A stretch of 64,000 bases of DNA from an uncultured Alistipes sp. (GTDB lineage Bacteria > Bacteroidota > Bacteroidia > Bacteroidales > Rikenellaceae). The notes under the pieces were generated by a model, which was given only the letters and a program-made list of their open reading frames with translations, had not been told where the DNA came from and did not search any database. Of this stretch, positions 45,789-54,964 are shown one piece after another. Numbering within the stretch: the first letter of the stretch is position 1; each line of letters starts with the position of its first letter. The stretch spans positions 1-64,000 of the forward strand of contig CALURC010000016.1 of the NCBI GenBank assembly GCA_944323075.1, written 5' to 3'. The position numbers and the translations under genes were made by a program.

Positions 45789-48086
45789 ATGAAACTCATC
45801 CTATTTTCCTGTAAATACTTACTCAGAGCTAAAGCCAATAACCTGATTAAGATCATATCTCTCACGCTGGGGTTAAGCGTTGGAATCATCCTGCTCTCAC
45901 AAGTAGCTTTCGACCTCTCTTACGATCGTTGCCTATCCGATCGTGATCGGCTCTACCAAATCAACATGTGGGAGTGGGATATGCCTCAACTTACGGTACC
46001 CGTTCTACCCACGCTTCGTGACGAACTGCCCGGAATCACAGAAGGCACCATGTTCGTACCCAAGAATCAACAAGCCATATATTATAAAAACCAACGGATT
46101 GAAATCGGGCTTGCATGGGTCGACTCGTCATTTTTTGATTTTTTCGGTATTCCGATATTACAAGGCGACTTCCCGAAAAGTTTCCCGAATGAAAAGGCCC
46201 TTTTTCTATCCGCCTCAACAGCCCGTAAAATCTTCGGGAACCAGGATCCCATCGGTCAAATCATTCTATTTGACAAATCGATCCCTTATGAAGTGGCCGG
46301 AATCTTCCGCGACTTCCCCACGAACTGTCATCTTTCGTATATCCAGGCAGCCCTTCCACTAACCGATCCGGCCAAAGTCGTCACCAACACATCATGGCTC
46401 GGCAGTACCCAATGTCGAGGATATGTCAAATTAGCTCAAGACATCGATCCGCAGGCCCTCTCAGCACGGATTCCAGAGGTTGTTTCACAACATATCGAAA
46501 ATGGAGCAAGCCTCAATATCAACCTAAAACCCGTTTCGACCCTCCATTTGAACAATCCAACGGTTCGTGAACAGATATTCATCAAAAGTTTTCTTGCCTT
46601 GATCGTTATGTTTATCGCCGCCATGAATTACGTATTGGCCTCAATCTCGTCCCTCTCGATCCGTTCCCGTACGATGGCCGTCTACAAGTGTTACGGATGT
46701 TCAAACAACAAAATATTCGATAAGGTTCTCGGTGAAACAGCCATACTGATCCTGCTCTCAATCCTTCTGAGTGCATTGTTGCTGTTCGGATTCAGAAACC
46801 AAATCCAACCTATACTCACCTCCCCGTTCGAAGCGATATTTACCCCACAAAACCTGACCGAAGCAATTCTGCTTATCTGTATATTATTCTTGCTAACCGG
46901 ATTCATCCCGGCTAAAATATACTCGAATATCCCCGTTGCCTTGGCATTCAGACACAACACACTGAATAAACGCCTCTGGAAACAGACCCTACTCAGTCTG
47001 CAGTATATCGGTGCGACACTACTCATTACCATGCTGGTCATCATCATCCGGCAAAACAACTTTATTCTCAATCAATCACCGGGATACAGATACGAAAATT
47101 TGTTATACGTCAACCTGACAGACCTGACCCTTGAGCAGGCTAACGTAGTAAAAACCGAATTATCTCGCATACCGGCAGTAGAGGGAATCTGTTTAGGCAA
47201 CCCTCCTCTATTCGGCTGGTGGGGGGACGGTTTGTATGATCCTGTAACGGGAAACGAAGGGCATGCACAATGGACCGAAATTTCATCCGGATATATTCGA
47301 CTGCTGGGAATGGAAATTGTCGACGGGCAAGAGTTTAACGAATATACTACACCAAACCAAATTATCGTCAACGAATCATTAGTCAAGATGATGCAATGGA
47401 CGGACAGTCCTGTCGGGAAAGAGATACGAGTAGGCCCTTATTCTTACCGAATTATCGGTGTTGTCAAAAATTTCCAGAACAACACCTTTCACGGTTCCGG
47501 AGATCCCGGTAAATATCTGTTCTACCCTGCCGTTATGATCTATTCGAATTCTGTGCCGACAGTAATCCTGCAGATGCACTTTCTCTCTCCGGAAACACTG
47601 ACTCTTATACAGGAAAAACTGAATGATCTGTTCCCGGACAAAGGATTCGAAATACACGTTTACAAAGAAGATTTCGAACAACAATATGCACGTGAAATAC
47701 GCTTACGTGACATGGTAATGTACGGATCAATCATTGCCCTGCTGATCGCTCTGATCGGACTGATCGGCTATACGAACAACGAAATTCAACGCCGCGATCA
47801 GGAGATCGCTATCCGGAAAGTCAATGGGGCTTCCGCAAATGATATTTTCCGACTAATCATACACGACGTAAGGTGGTACATTCTGGGAGCAATCGTGGTC
47901 GGATTAATCGGAGCCTACTATTTCGCAGGGAAATGGCTACAACAATTCATGATCAAGATCCCTCTTAGCGCATGGATGTTTATCTGTTGCGGAGTGATTA
48001 TCTGTATCATTACCATAGCCACCATCTTTTTCAGAACATGGCGCACAGCCAACGAAAACCCCGTCAAATCGATCAAAAAAGAGTAA
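45789..48086 (+). CDS. ABC transporter permease 2 (FtsX/MacB type)
   Basis: 765 residues with the same double layout as permease 1: LIKIISLTLGLSVGIILL, periplasmic domain, FtsX helices (FIAAMNYVLASISSLSIRSRTMAVYKCYG), second periplasmic domain, and NNEIQRRDQEIAIRKVNGAS near the end. Its last 48 bases are identical to those of permease 1 except for one base, although the proteins otherwise diverge widely. This points to tandem duplication with local conversion. Confidence 0.9.
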   Translation: MKLILFSCKYLLRAKANNLIKIISLTLGLSVGIILLSQVAFDLSYDRCLSDRDRLYQINMWEWDMPQLTVPVLPTLRDELPGITEGTMFVPKNQQAIYYKNQRIEIGLAWVDSSFFDFFGIPILQGDFPKSFPNEKALFLSASTARKIFGNQDPIGQIILFDKSIPYEVAGIFRDFPTNCHLSYIQAALPLTDPAKVVTNTSWLGSTQCRGYVKLAQDIDPQALSARIPEVVSQHIENGASLNINLKPVSTLHLNNPTVREQIFIKSFLALIVMFIAAMNYVLASISSLSIRSRTMAVYKCYGCSNNKIFDKVLGETAILILLSILLSALLLFGFRNQIQPILTSPFEAIFTPQNLTEAILLICILFLLTGFIPAKIYSNIPVALAFRHNTLNKRLWKQTLLSLQYIGATLLITMLVIIIRQNNFILNQSPGYRYENLLYVNLTDLTLEQANVVKTELSRIPAVEGICLGNPPLFGWWGDGLYDPVTGNEGHAQWTEISSGYIRLLGMEIVDGQEFNEYTTPNQIIVNESLVKMMQWTDSPVGKEIRVGPYSYRIIGVVKNFQNNTFHGSGDPGKYLFYPAVMIYSNSVPTVILQMHFLSPETLTLIQEKLNDLFPDKGFEIHVYKEDFEQQYAREIRLRDMVMYGSIIALLIALIGLIGYTNNEIQRRDQEIAIRKVNGASANDIFRLIIHDVRWYILGAIVVGLIGAYYFAGKWLQQFMIKIPLSAWMFICCGVIICIITIATIFFRTWRTANENPVKSIKKE
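48039..48086 (+). repeat. 48-bp near-identical 3' end shared by permeases 1 and 2, copy 2
   Basis: Second copy of the repeat at 45700-45747, at the 3' end of permease 2. Both encode a tail reading WRTANENPVKSIKKE. Confidence 0.85.
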
Positions 48087-48106
48087 ACACAAAATACATT
48101 TCCGCT

Positions 48107-50446
48107 ATGAATCCATTAAAAAACCTCGTTTTCCTGTTCCGCAAATACACCACAGCCACACTGCTCAACGTAATCGGGCTGTCGGTCGCATTCGCTTCAT
48201 TCATGATCATCATGATGCAGGTTCTCCACGCATGGACCTACGACCAACATTACAAGGCCAGCGACCGGATATACAGACTCCTGACCCAAAACTTCAATAG
48301 TGAATGGAGGTACGTCATGACCCGACCGTTCGGTGAAAAAATAGCCACTTCGTCTCCAGATATCGAAACTTACGGACATATGACTTGGTGTTATTGGTGT
48401 GAGGGTAGTTTATCACGAACCGATGTAGAAAATGCCTCCAAAATTAATATCAAGGGACAAGGTATATCCCCCGGCATATTGGACATTTTCGAATTTATCC
48501 CCGTTGCCGGCAACTTCGACAGATTCGAAGAACCGGGAACTCTCGTCATTTCAGAAACCACCGCAAAAAAAATATTCGGGAAAGACAACCCGATCGGAGC
48601 CACCCTTTTGCTGACCAAACCGGATAGTCCGGAAGAGACTTTGCTGACCGTAATCGCCGTTTTCAAAGATTTTCCGGTCAATTCGTCCATTCCGAACGAC
48701 TATTGTTTCTTCTATATCGGCAACAGAGGTAATGATGATCCCCAAGAGGCTTCGAGCCAATTCTATCTTCGTCTGAACGATCCGGCAAACCTCGACCGTG
48801 CGGAAAGAACAATGCAATCAGCTTTGTACGAATACGCAAAAATTCACTTGGGCGATTCGACAGCCTACCATGTCCGACTACTCCCGCTACACGACTCCTA
48901 CTATACATCTTTTTTGTCTCTAAGTTTAGAGAACGGCAACAAAAACATCGTCATCATATTTTTTGTCATAGCCCTGCTGATCCTGTTGATCGCTTCGATC
49001 AACTTCATCAACCTCTCCATTGCCCAGACTCCGCTCCGCATGCGAAACCTCAACACGCAGAAAGTATTCGGATGCACCACCGGAAAATTACGCATGAACC
49101 TGATCGCTGAATCCCTCGGACTTACCGTAATATCCTTTATGCTGTCTCTCTGTATCGTACACGGATTATCCGGCACTACCATCGCCTCTTGGACCACAGG
49201 AGGGATCTCGTTGCACAACCATACGGAGGCCCTCTGGACCGCTGCAGGAGCCGCTCTATTGGTCGGTCTACTCGCAGGCATCTATCCGGCTTTCTATGCC
49301 ACCTCTTTCGCTCCGGCATTCGTGCTCAAAAGCTCGTTCGGCATCACTCCTTCGGGACACAGACTCCGCATCACCCTAATCTCCCTGCAGTTTATCATCT
49401 CGATCGCCCTAATTATCGCCACACTATGTATTTCGGCTCAAAACCGTTACATGCGGAACTTCAACCTTGGAATCGATACGGAAAATATTGTCGAATTCCA
49501 ACTCAATCAGCTGATGAATGGCAAAAGAGACGTACTCGTAAACGAGCTGAAAAAACATCCCGATATCGTCGATGTCACCCGTACGGAAAGCCCTATCGTC
49601 TCACCCCTAGATATAGGATACAGCATTCAGGGGCCCAACATAAATATGAAATTTAATACCATAGGCGTCGAAGAGAATTTCCTGTCATTTTTGGGGCTGA
49701 AGATCACGGAAGGACGAGCATTTAACGCTTCCGACTATCTCGGCAACAAACAAATTCTGATTTTCAACGAAACCGCCCGGAAAGCATTTGACATAAAAAC
49801 TGACCAACTTATAGCCCGAGAGAAAGTTATCGGATTCATGGAAGATTACCATTTCCGACCTCTTCAATACGAATTATCCCCTCTCGCTTTATTCCCTACT
49901 GATTATGTCAGGTATTTTTATGTTAAGATCGCCAGCCCCAATCCGGAGCATGCCATGGAATACATCCGAGAAACCTATCGGAAATTGAGCCCCAGAAACG
50001 AGGAACCAGAGATACACTTCATGGACGAATCGATCGACCGGCTGTACGAAAAGGAGCGGAAACTCTCGGCCCAAATCTCCTTCTTCAGTCTGGTATCGGG
50101 ACTGCTCGCCATCATCGGTGTCTTCGGAATCATCCATTTCGAAATGCGATACCGCCGCAAAGAGATCGCCATCCGGAAAGTGTTCGGTGCAACCGTCGGC
50201 GAAATCCTCCGCATGTTCAACAAAACCTACATCCGCATCGTGCTGGCTTGCTTCGTCATCGCCGTTCCGATCGCCTACTACTTCATGCGTGAATGGCTCA
50301 AGCAGTTTGCCTACAAAACCCCGCTGCACGCATGGATATTCATCACGGCACTGATCGTCGTATTGGGCGTCGTCATTACGGTCATCTCGCTCCGCTGCTA
50401 CAAAACCGCAACGGACAACCCGGTCGATTCGATCCGAAAAGAGTAA
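48107..50446 (+). CDS. ABC transporter permease 3 (FtsX/MacB type)
   Basis: 779 residues from ATG 48107 (MNPLKNLVFLFRKYTTATLLNVIGLSVAFASF), 20 bases after permease 2; an in-frame ATG at 47972 overlaps it. Same layout but more distant: FtsX core INFINLSIAQTPLRMRNLNTQKVFGCT, and EMRYRRKEIAIRKVFGATVGEIL, ending TDNPVDSIRKE. This type with Val-Phe-Gly in place of Val-Asn-Gly is the more usual Bacteroidetes form. It may pair with permease 1 or 2 as a heterodimer. Confidence 0.9.
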   Translation: MNPLKNLVFLFRKYTTATLLNVIGLSVAFASFMIIMMQVLHAWTYDQHYKASDRIYRLLTQNFNSEWRYVMTRPFGEKIATSSPDIETYGHMTWCYWCEGSLSRTDVENASKINIKGQGISPGILDIFEFIPVAGNFDRFEEPGTLVISETTAKKIFGKDNPIGATLLLTKPDSPEETLLTVIAVFKDFPVNSSIPNDYCFFYIGNRGNDDPQEASSQFYLRLNDPANLDRAERTMQSALYEYAKIHLGDSTAYHVRLLPLHDSYYTSFLSLSLENGNKNIVIIFFVIALLILLIASINFINLSIAQTPLRMRNLNTQKVFGCTTGKLRMNLIAESLGLTVISFMLSLCIVHGLSGTTIASWTTGGISLHNHTEALWTAAGAALLVGLLAGIYPAFYATSFAPAFVLKSSFGITPSGHRLRITLISLQFIISIALIIATLCISAQNRYMRNFNLGIDTENIVEFQLNQLMNGKRDVLVNELKKHPDIVDVTRTESPIVSPLDIGYSIQGPNINMKFNTIGVEENFLSFLGLKITEGRAFNASDYLGNKQILIFNETARKAFDIKTDQLIAREKVIGFMEDYHFRPLQYELSPLALFPTDYVRYFYVKIASPNPEHAMEYIRETYRKLSPRNEEPEIHFMDESIDRLYEKERKLSAQISFFSLVSGLLAIIGVFGIIHFEMRYRRKEIAIRKVFGATVGEILRMFNKTYIRIVLACFVIAVPIAYYFMREWLKQFAYKTPLHAWIFITALIVVLGVVITVISLRCYKTATDNPVDSIRKE

Positions 50447-50505
50447 TACCAAACATCTGAAACAATTAAAACAATTTTATATTAACCATTAAAAACTTTT
50501 CAATC

Positions 50506-51186
50506 ATGTTAAAAGTAGAAGAACTGTGCAAAAGCTTTCGGACCGAAGAGGTCGAAACGATCGCCTTGAACAAAGTCTCCTTCGAAGTTCACGAGGGCGA
50601 ATTCGTCGCCGTCATGGGTCCATCCGGATGCGGCAAATCGACCCTGCTGAACATCCTCGGACTGCTCGACAATCCCACTTCGGGAAAATACTACCTGCTG
50701 GGACGTGAAGTCGGCACACTGAAAGAAAAAGACCGAACCCTCTACCGCAAAGGAAAGATCGGATTCGTCTTCCAGAGCTTCAACCTCATCGACGAACTGA
50801 ACGTTTTCGAAAATGTCGAACTGCCGCTCATCTACCTGAGGGTAAAAGCCTCGCTCCGCAAAAAGATGGTCGCCGAGATTCTCGACCGGATGAACATCAG
50901 CCACCGGGCCCGCCACTTTCCGCAACAGCTCTCCGGAGGTCAACAGCAACGTGTCGCCATCGCCCGTGCCGTCGTCTCGAATCCCAACCTGATTCTGGCA
51001 GACGAACCCACAGGAAACCTCGATTCGAAAAACGGCAAAGAGGTCATGGACCTGCTGACCGAACTCAACAAAGAGGGTACGACCGTCGTTATGGTCACTC
51101 ACTCCCAACACGATGCGGCCTTTGCCTCCCGAACCCTGAACCTCTTCGACGGTGAGATCATCGCCGACGTGAAGGCCTACATGTAA
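50506..51186 (+). CDS. ABC transporter ATP-binding protein (MacB/LolD type)
   Basis: 226 residues. Walker A GPSGCGKST (about 38), Q loop in FVFQSFNLID, signature LSGGQQQRVAIARA, Walker B LILADEPTGNLDS, H-loop MVTHSQHDAAF. Short and stand-alone, as in the LolD/MacB ATPase group that works with FtsX-type permeases. It is the only ATPase for three permeases. Last gene of the operon, followed by a terminator. Confidence 0.96.
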   Translation: MLKVEELCKSFRTEEVETIALNKVSFEVHEGEFVAVMGPSGCGKSTLLNILGLLDNPTSGKYYLLGREVGTLKEKDRTLYRKGKIGFVFQSFNLIDELNVFENVELPLIYLRVKASLRKKMVAEILDRMNISHRARHFPQQLSGGQQQRVAIARAVVSNPNLILADEPTGNLDSKNGKEVMDLLTELNKEGTTVVMVTHSQHDAAFASRTLNLFDGEIIADVKAYM

Positions 51187-51190
51187 TTTT

Positions 51191-51212
51191 GTTATGCAAC
51201 ATAACTTTTTTG
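51191..51212 (+). terminator. Terminator of the ABC export operon
   Basis: GTTATG / CATAAC with loop CAA and TTTTTT, five bases after the ATPase stop. Short stem, so moderate strength. Confidence 0.6.
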
Positions 51213-51272
51213 CATGACTGTTGTATCAAATTATTTTCGTACTTTTACCTCACGAACTAAAAACACAACAGT

Positions 51273-52274
51273 ATGAAATTCATCACAGACGAAAAGCTCA
51301 CCATCGTAGGAGCTGCCGGAATGATCGGTTCGAACATGGTACAATCCGCAATCATGATGGGATTGACCCCTAACATTTGCGCTTACGACCCGTATGCGCC
51401 GGCTCTGGAAGGAATGGCCGAAGAGATGTATCACTGCGGATTCGAAAACATCCGCCTGACCTATACCAGCGACATCGCTGAAGCGCTCAAAGGTGCAAAA
51501 TATGTGGTTTCATCGGGTGGTGCCGCTCGTAAGGCCGGTATGACCCGTGAAGACCTGCTCAAGGGAAATGCAGAGATCGCAGCACAGTTCGGCAAAGATC
51601 TTCGGACCTATTGTCCCGACGTGAAACATGTGGTCGTCATCTTCAATCCGGCCGATATTACCGGACTGATCACCCTGCTCTACTCCGGTCTGAAACCCTC
51701 TCAGGTAAGTACACTTGCCGCACTGGACAGTACACGACTGCAAAGAGCCCTTTCGCTGCACTTCAATCTGCCTCAGGACAAAATTACCGGTTGCCGCACG
51801 TACGGCGGACATGGCGAACAGATGGCCGTTTTCGCATCGACCACCCGTATCGACGGCGAACCGCTGTCGTCATTGATCGGAAAACCGGTTTTGACAGACG
51901 AACAATGGGCCAACATTCGCCAAAACGTCATTCAAGGAGGTAAACGGATCATCGAACTGAGAGGACGCTCCTCATTCCAAAGTCCCTCTTACCTGTCGAT
52001 CGAGATGATCCGTGCGGCTATGGGAAGCGCTCCATTCCTTTGGCCTGCCGGAACCTATATCGCAGACGGAGAGTTTGGCAAGATCATGATGGCTGCCGAA
52101 ACGACCATCGACAGCGAAGGCGTACACAGCCGTATTCCCAACGGGACCCCTGAAGAAATTGCAGAACTGAGATCGAGCTACAAACATCTGGTTGAGCTGC
52201 GCGACGAAGTGATCGAAATGGGAATTATTCCGCCCGTGTCCGAATGGAGCAAAATCAATCCGAACCTGAAATAG
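51273..52274 (+). CDS. mdh: Malate dehydrogenase
   Basis: 333 residues. N-terminal NAD-binding loop LTIVGAAGMIGSNMVQSA, then VVSSGGAARKAGMTREDLL (substrate Arg), VVIFNPADITGLI, STLAALDSTRLQRAL and catalytic His in TYGGHGEQMAVF. The lactate/malate dehydrogenase fold is clear; the Arg in the mobile loop AARKAGM fits malate. It interconverts malate and oxaloacetate, serving the succinate-forming branch in Bacteroidetes. Single-gene transcript between two terminators. Confidence 0.9.
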   Translation: MKFITDEKLTIVGAAGMIGSNMVQSAIMMGLTPNICAYDPYAPALEGMAEEMYHCGFENIRLTYTSDIAEALKGAKYVVSSGGAARKAGMTREDLLKGNAEIAAQFGKDLRTYCPDVKHVVVIFNPADITGLITLLYSGLKPSQVSTLAALDSTRLQRALSLHFNLPQDKITGCRTYGGHGEQMAVFASTTRIDGEPLSSLIGKPVLTDEQWANIRQNVIQGGKRIIELRGRSSFQSPSYLSIEMIRAAMGSAPFLWPAGTYIADGEFGKIMMAAETTIDSEGVHSRIPNGTPEEIAELRSSYKHLVELRDEVIEMGIIPPVSEWSKINPNLK

Positions 52275-52311
52275 TAAAAGACACACGGGTTAATATTTAC
52301 ATATTGAAAAG

Positions 52312-52352
52312 CGACAAGAGTCGGGCGATGTTTTGCTCGACTCTTATTGTTT
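52312..52352 (+). terminator. Terminator of mdh
   Basis: CAAGAGTCG / CGACTCTTATTG around a 14-base loop, followed by TTTTTATT, about 40 bases after the stop codon. Confidence 0.75.
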
Positions 52353-52448
52353 TTATTCAACACCCTGAACAACTTTATAACGAACCTTTTCTGTAAAAAA
52401 GGTACAACATCCTGGATTATGTGCAAAAAGGCTCATCGAAATTTAATC

Positions 52449-52456
52449 TATTTTTG
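52449..52456 (+). promoter_or_regulatory. Candidate -7 box before the second TonB receptor
   Basis: TATTTTTG fits TAnnTTTG. It would give a leader of about 150 bases. No TTTG box at the expected distance. Confidence 0.45.
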
Positions 52457-52465
52457 CAAAAAGAA

Positions 52466-52480
52466 AACGTGATTCACGTT
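52466..52480. promoter_or_regulatory. 15-bp palindrome at the expected transcription start (candidate operator)
   Basis: AACGTGA-T-TCACGTT is a perfect 7-1-7 palindrome beginning ten bases after the -7 box. A repressor bound here would block transcription of the TonB receptor. The spacing differs from CRP/FNR sites. The remainder of the leader (52481-52613) has two further hairpins: CCCAT/ATGGG at about 52535-52551 and TTACTTCC/GGAGGTAA at about 52549-52567. Confidence 0.5.
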
Positions 52481-52613
52481 CCAACAAAACAAAAAATATA
52501 CGATCGCTTGTTTTACTCAGCCCCATCACGATATGGGAATGGGTAAATTTACTTCCTCGGAGGTAACGACAAGAAAAATAGAACGATGATCAGATAGTCA
52601 AAAAAAACTGTTA

Positions 52614-54518
52614 ATGAAGAAATTTTACACATTCATACTACTTGCCTCATTCGTAACCCAAACAGCGATGGCACAGAATCAGAAGTACGATACGCTTCAA
52701 TCGCATCACACCTATGAAATTGGAGAGGTCGTTGTAACCGGAACCCGTCATGCGACTGACGTCCGCCATCTTTCGCAAACCGTTTCGGTTATCGACCGTT
52801 CAAAAATCGACAATGCCATGCAACCGTCCTTGTTACCTGTACTTACAGAACAAGTACCCGGATTATTCGTCACCTCTCGCGGCATAATGGGTTACGGCGT
52901 TTCGACCGGAGCCGCCGGAGGCATATCGCTACGCGGATTGAGCGGAGGAACTGCACGGTTAATGGTAATGATCGATGGCCATCCGCAATATGCCGGTATC
53001 TTCGGTCACCCTATAGCAGATGCCTACCAGTCGTTTCTTGCCGAACGTGTGGAGGTACTGAGGGGTCCGGCTTCGGTCTTGTATGGTTCGAACGCCATGG
53101 GAGGAGTCATAAATATCGTCACCCGTAAGATGCAGCAGGACAGTGTAAGTACAAATTTTCATACAGGTTATGGTTCTTATAACACTTTGGAAACGGAACT
53201 GACCAACCGCATCCGCAAAGGACGTTTTTCGAACATTCTCTCCGGATCGTACAACCGCACTGACGGACACCGCCCGGATATGGGTTTTGAACAGTACGGC
53301 GGATATGCAAAATTAAGCTACGAAATAACGGACCGTTGGAGCCTGCGCGGAGATGTGAATGTAACACATTTCAACGCCTCCTATCCCGGTCCTGTAAATG
53401 CTCCGTTACTCGACGGCGATCAACGTATTACACGAGGAGTAACCTCACTTGCACTGGAAAACCGATATGAAAAGAGTTCCGGAGCAATAACTTTCTTCTA
53501 CAACTGGGGAAACCACTGGATCAACGACGGTTATACACCCTCCAAAGGCGAAGGACCTCAGGACGACCGATTTCTCTCGTTCGACAATATGATGGGGGTT
53601 TCCCTCTATCAGAGTACTCAGTTTTTCAAAGGCAACCGTATTACGTTAGGGGTCGACTGGTTTCGTTATGGAGGTCGTGCATGGAACGAATACGTAAGCG
53701 GTGAAAATGTGGGAACAACTTCTGACCTGGTCGACAAACACGAAAACGAGTTGGCAGGATACATCGATCTGCGTCAAGACATAGGATCATGGCTTACGTT
53801 CAATGCCGGATTACGTACAGATCACCACTCACGGGTAGGAACCGAGTGGGTGCCTCAAGCCGGAGTAGCTTTCCATCTTCCCCACACCATAGAGATAAAA
53901 GCCTCTGCCTCGAAAGGTTTCCGTTATCCGATCCTCCGGGAGATGTACATGTTTCCGCCACAAAACCCCGATTTGCAACCCGAATCGATGTGGAACTATG
54001 AACTGGCATTCTCACAACGGTTGATGGACGGACGGTTGACTTATGGAATAAACGTGTTCTATATCGATGGTAAGAATCTCATTATGACCCTGCCAAATCC
54101 GAACGGCAGCGGCATGCTGAACCAAAATTCCGGAGAAATTAAAAATACGGGAGTAGAAGTACAAGTAAATTTCCGTATCAACCAACTGTGGTCGTTAGAA
54201 GGAAATTACAGTTATCTTCACATGGAAAATCCCATCATCGCCGCACCTGAACACAAACTATATACCGGAGTCTATTTTTCACACGGACGTTGGAATATCT
54301 CCACAGGGCTGCAATATATCTCCGGTCTTTATACCCAAACCGACCCTGTATTGACGGAAGAGTTTGTATTGTGGAATCTTCGAGCTTCGTTTCAGGTTTC
54401 CCGTCAAATCGACATCTGGGCACGAGGTGAAAACCTATTGGCTCAACATTATGAGATCAATGCGGGTTACCCGATGCCACGGGCAACAATCATGGCCGGC
54501 TTCAATATCAATTTCTAA
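52614..54518 (+). CDS. TonB-dependent outer membrane receptor
   Basis: 634 residues with a signal peptide (VTQTAMAQ). There is no carboxypeptidase-like domain; the TonB box region EIGEVVVTGTRHATD leads directly into the plug (SVIDRSKIDNAM, GGISLRGLSGGTARLMVMIDG, AERVEVLRGPASVLYGSNAMGGVINIV). The loop HPQYAGIFGHPIADAY is distinctive and His-rich. Barrel to the C-terminus, ending FNINF with terminal Phe. Size and layout fit receptors for siderophore, heme or cobalamin-like ligands. Substrate not provable; His content and the leader control are consistent with iron or heme. Confidence 0.9.
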   Translation: MKKFYTFILLASFVTQTAMAQNQKYDTLQSHHTYEIGEVVVTGTRHATDVRHLSQTVSVIDRSKIDNAMQPSLLPVLTEQVPGLFVTSRGIMGYGVSTGAAGGISLRGLSGGTARLMVMIDGHPQYAGIFGHPIADAYQSFLAERVEVLRGPASVLYGSNAMGGVINIVTRKMQQDSVSTNFHTGYGSYNTLETELTNRIRKGRFSNILSGSYNRTDGHRPDMGFEQYGGYAKLSYEITDRWSLRGDVNVTHFNASYPGPVNAPLLDGDQRITRGVTSLALENRYEKSSGAITFFYNWGNHWINDGYTPSKGEGPQDDRFLSFDNMMGVSLYQSTQFFKGNRITLGVDWFRYGGRAWNEYVSGENVGTTSDLVDKHENELAGYIDLRQDIGSWLTFNAGLRTDHHSRVGTEWVPQAGVAFHLPHTIEIKASASKGFRYPILREMYMFPPQNPDLQPESMWNYELAFSQRLMDGRLTYGINVFYIDGKNLIMTLPNPNGSGMLNQNSGEIKNTGVEVQVNFRINQLWSLEGNYSYLHMENPIIAAPEHKLYTGVYFSHGRWNISTGLQYISGLYTQTDPVLTEEFVLWNLRASFQVSRQIDIWARGENLLAQHYEINAGYPMPRATIMAGFNINF

Positions 54519-54828
54519 AAAACAGTTAAAATATGAAAATAGCACCTTGATCTTCAGATGTTACCCGCAACATCCGATCTCTGCTACTTTTCAATTATCA
54601 ATGAGAACATCATACTGAAAGACTCATTTCCCGAAAACTGTATATCTGCGAAGGCTTCTCTTCAAGGATAACTCCAAAGGTTTTTCCGCTATGGCAAACG
54701 GTACAATGCCGGGGGGAAACAAAAACAAACAGCCAACAAGCTGGAACGCCACTCTGAATTTCCGTAAAATAAGTAATTCAGGTAATATAATCCGTAATCC
54801 GTCTACCCTTCGTGTTGTAATGTTATCT
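54519..54828. other. Intergenic stretch with no supported gene
   Basis: Between the TonB receptor and the hydrolase promoter. A 74-codon frame starting ATG 54691 has no motif, no signal and no upstream promoter, and reads through the following promoter. No terminator hairpin of note was seen. It could be a remnant of a lost gene. Confidence 0.4.
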
Positions 54829-54836
54829 TACTTTTG
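54829..54836 (+). promoter_or_regulatory. Candidate -7 box of the alpha/beta hydrolase gene
   Basis: TACTTTTG fits TAnnTTTG. The start codon is about 128 bases downstream. No TTTG box at the usual spacing. Confidence 0.5.
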
Positions 54837-54964
54837 TATCACAAAACGGTATAAAAAACGGCTACTTTCAACGATACTTTCAGAGACGGATCATTTCGTT
54901 TCGTCCAAAGTTTGAAGGGATAAAAACAACAAGCAAAAAGACTACCAAACATAATACAATAGAC

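Noticed and set aside
52481-52613. Known riboswitch (cobalamin, TPP, FMN) before the TonB receptor
   Set aside because: None of the conserved core words of these classes is present; only simple hairpins were seen.
54691-54915. Possible 74-residue gene between the TonB receptor and hydrolase
   Set aside because: No motif or signal, and it runs through the hydrolase promoter box.
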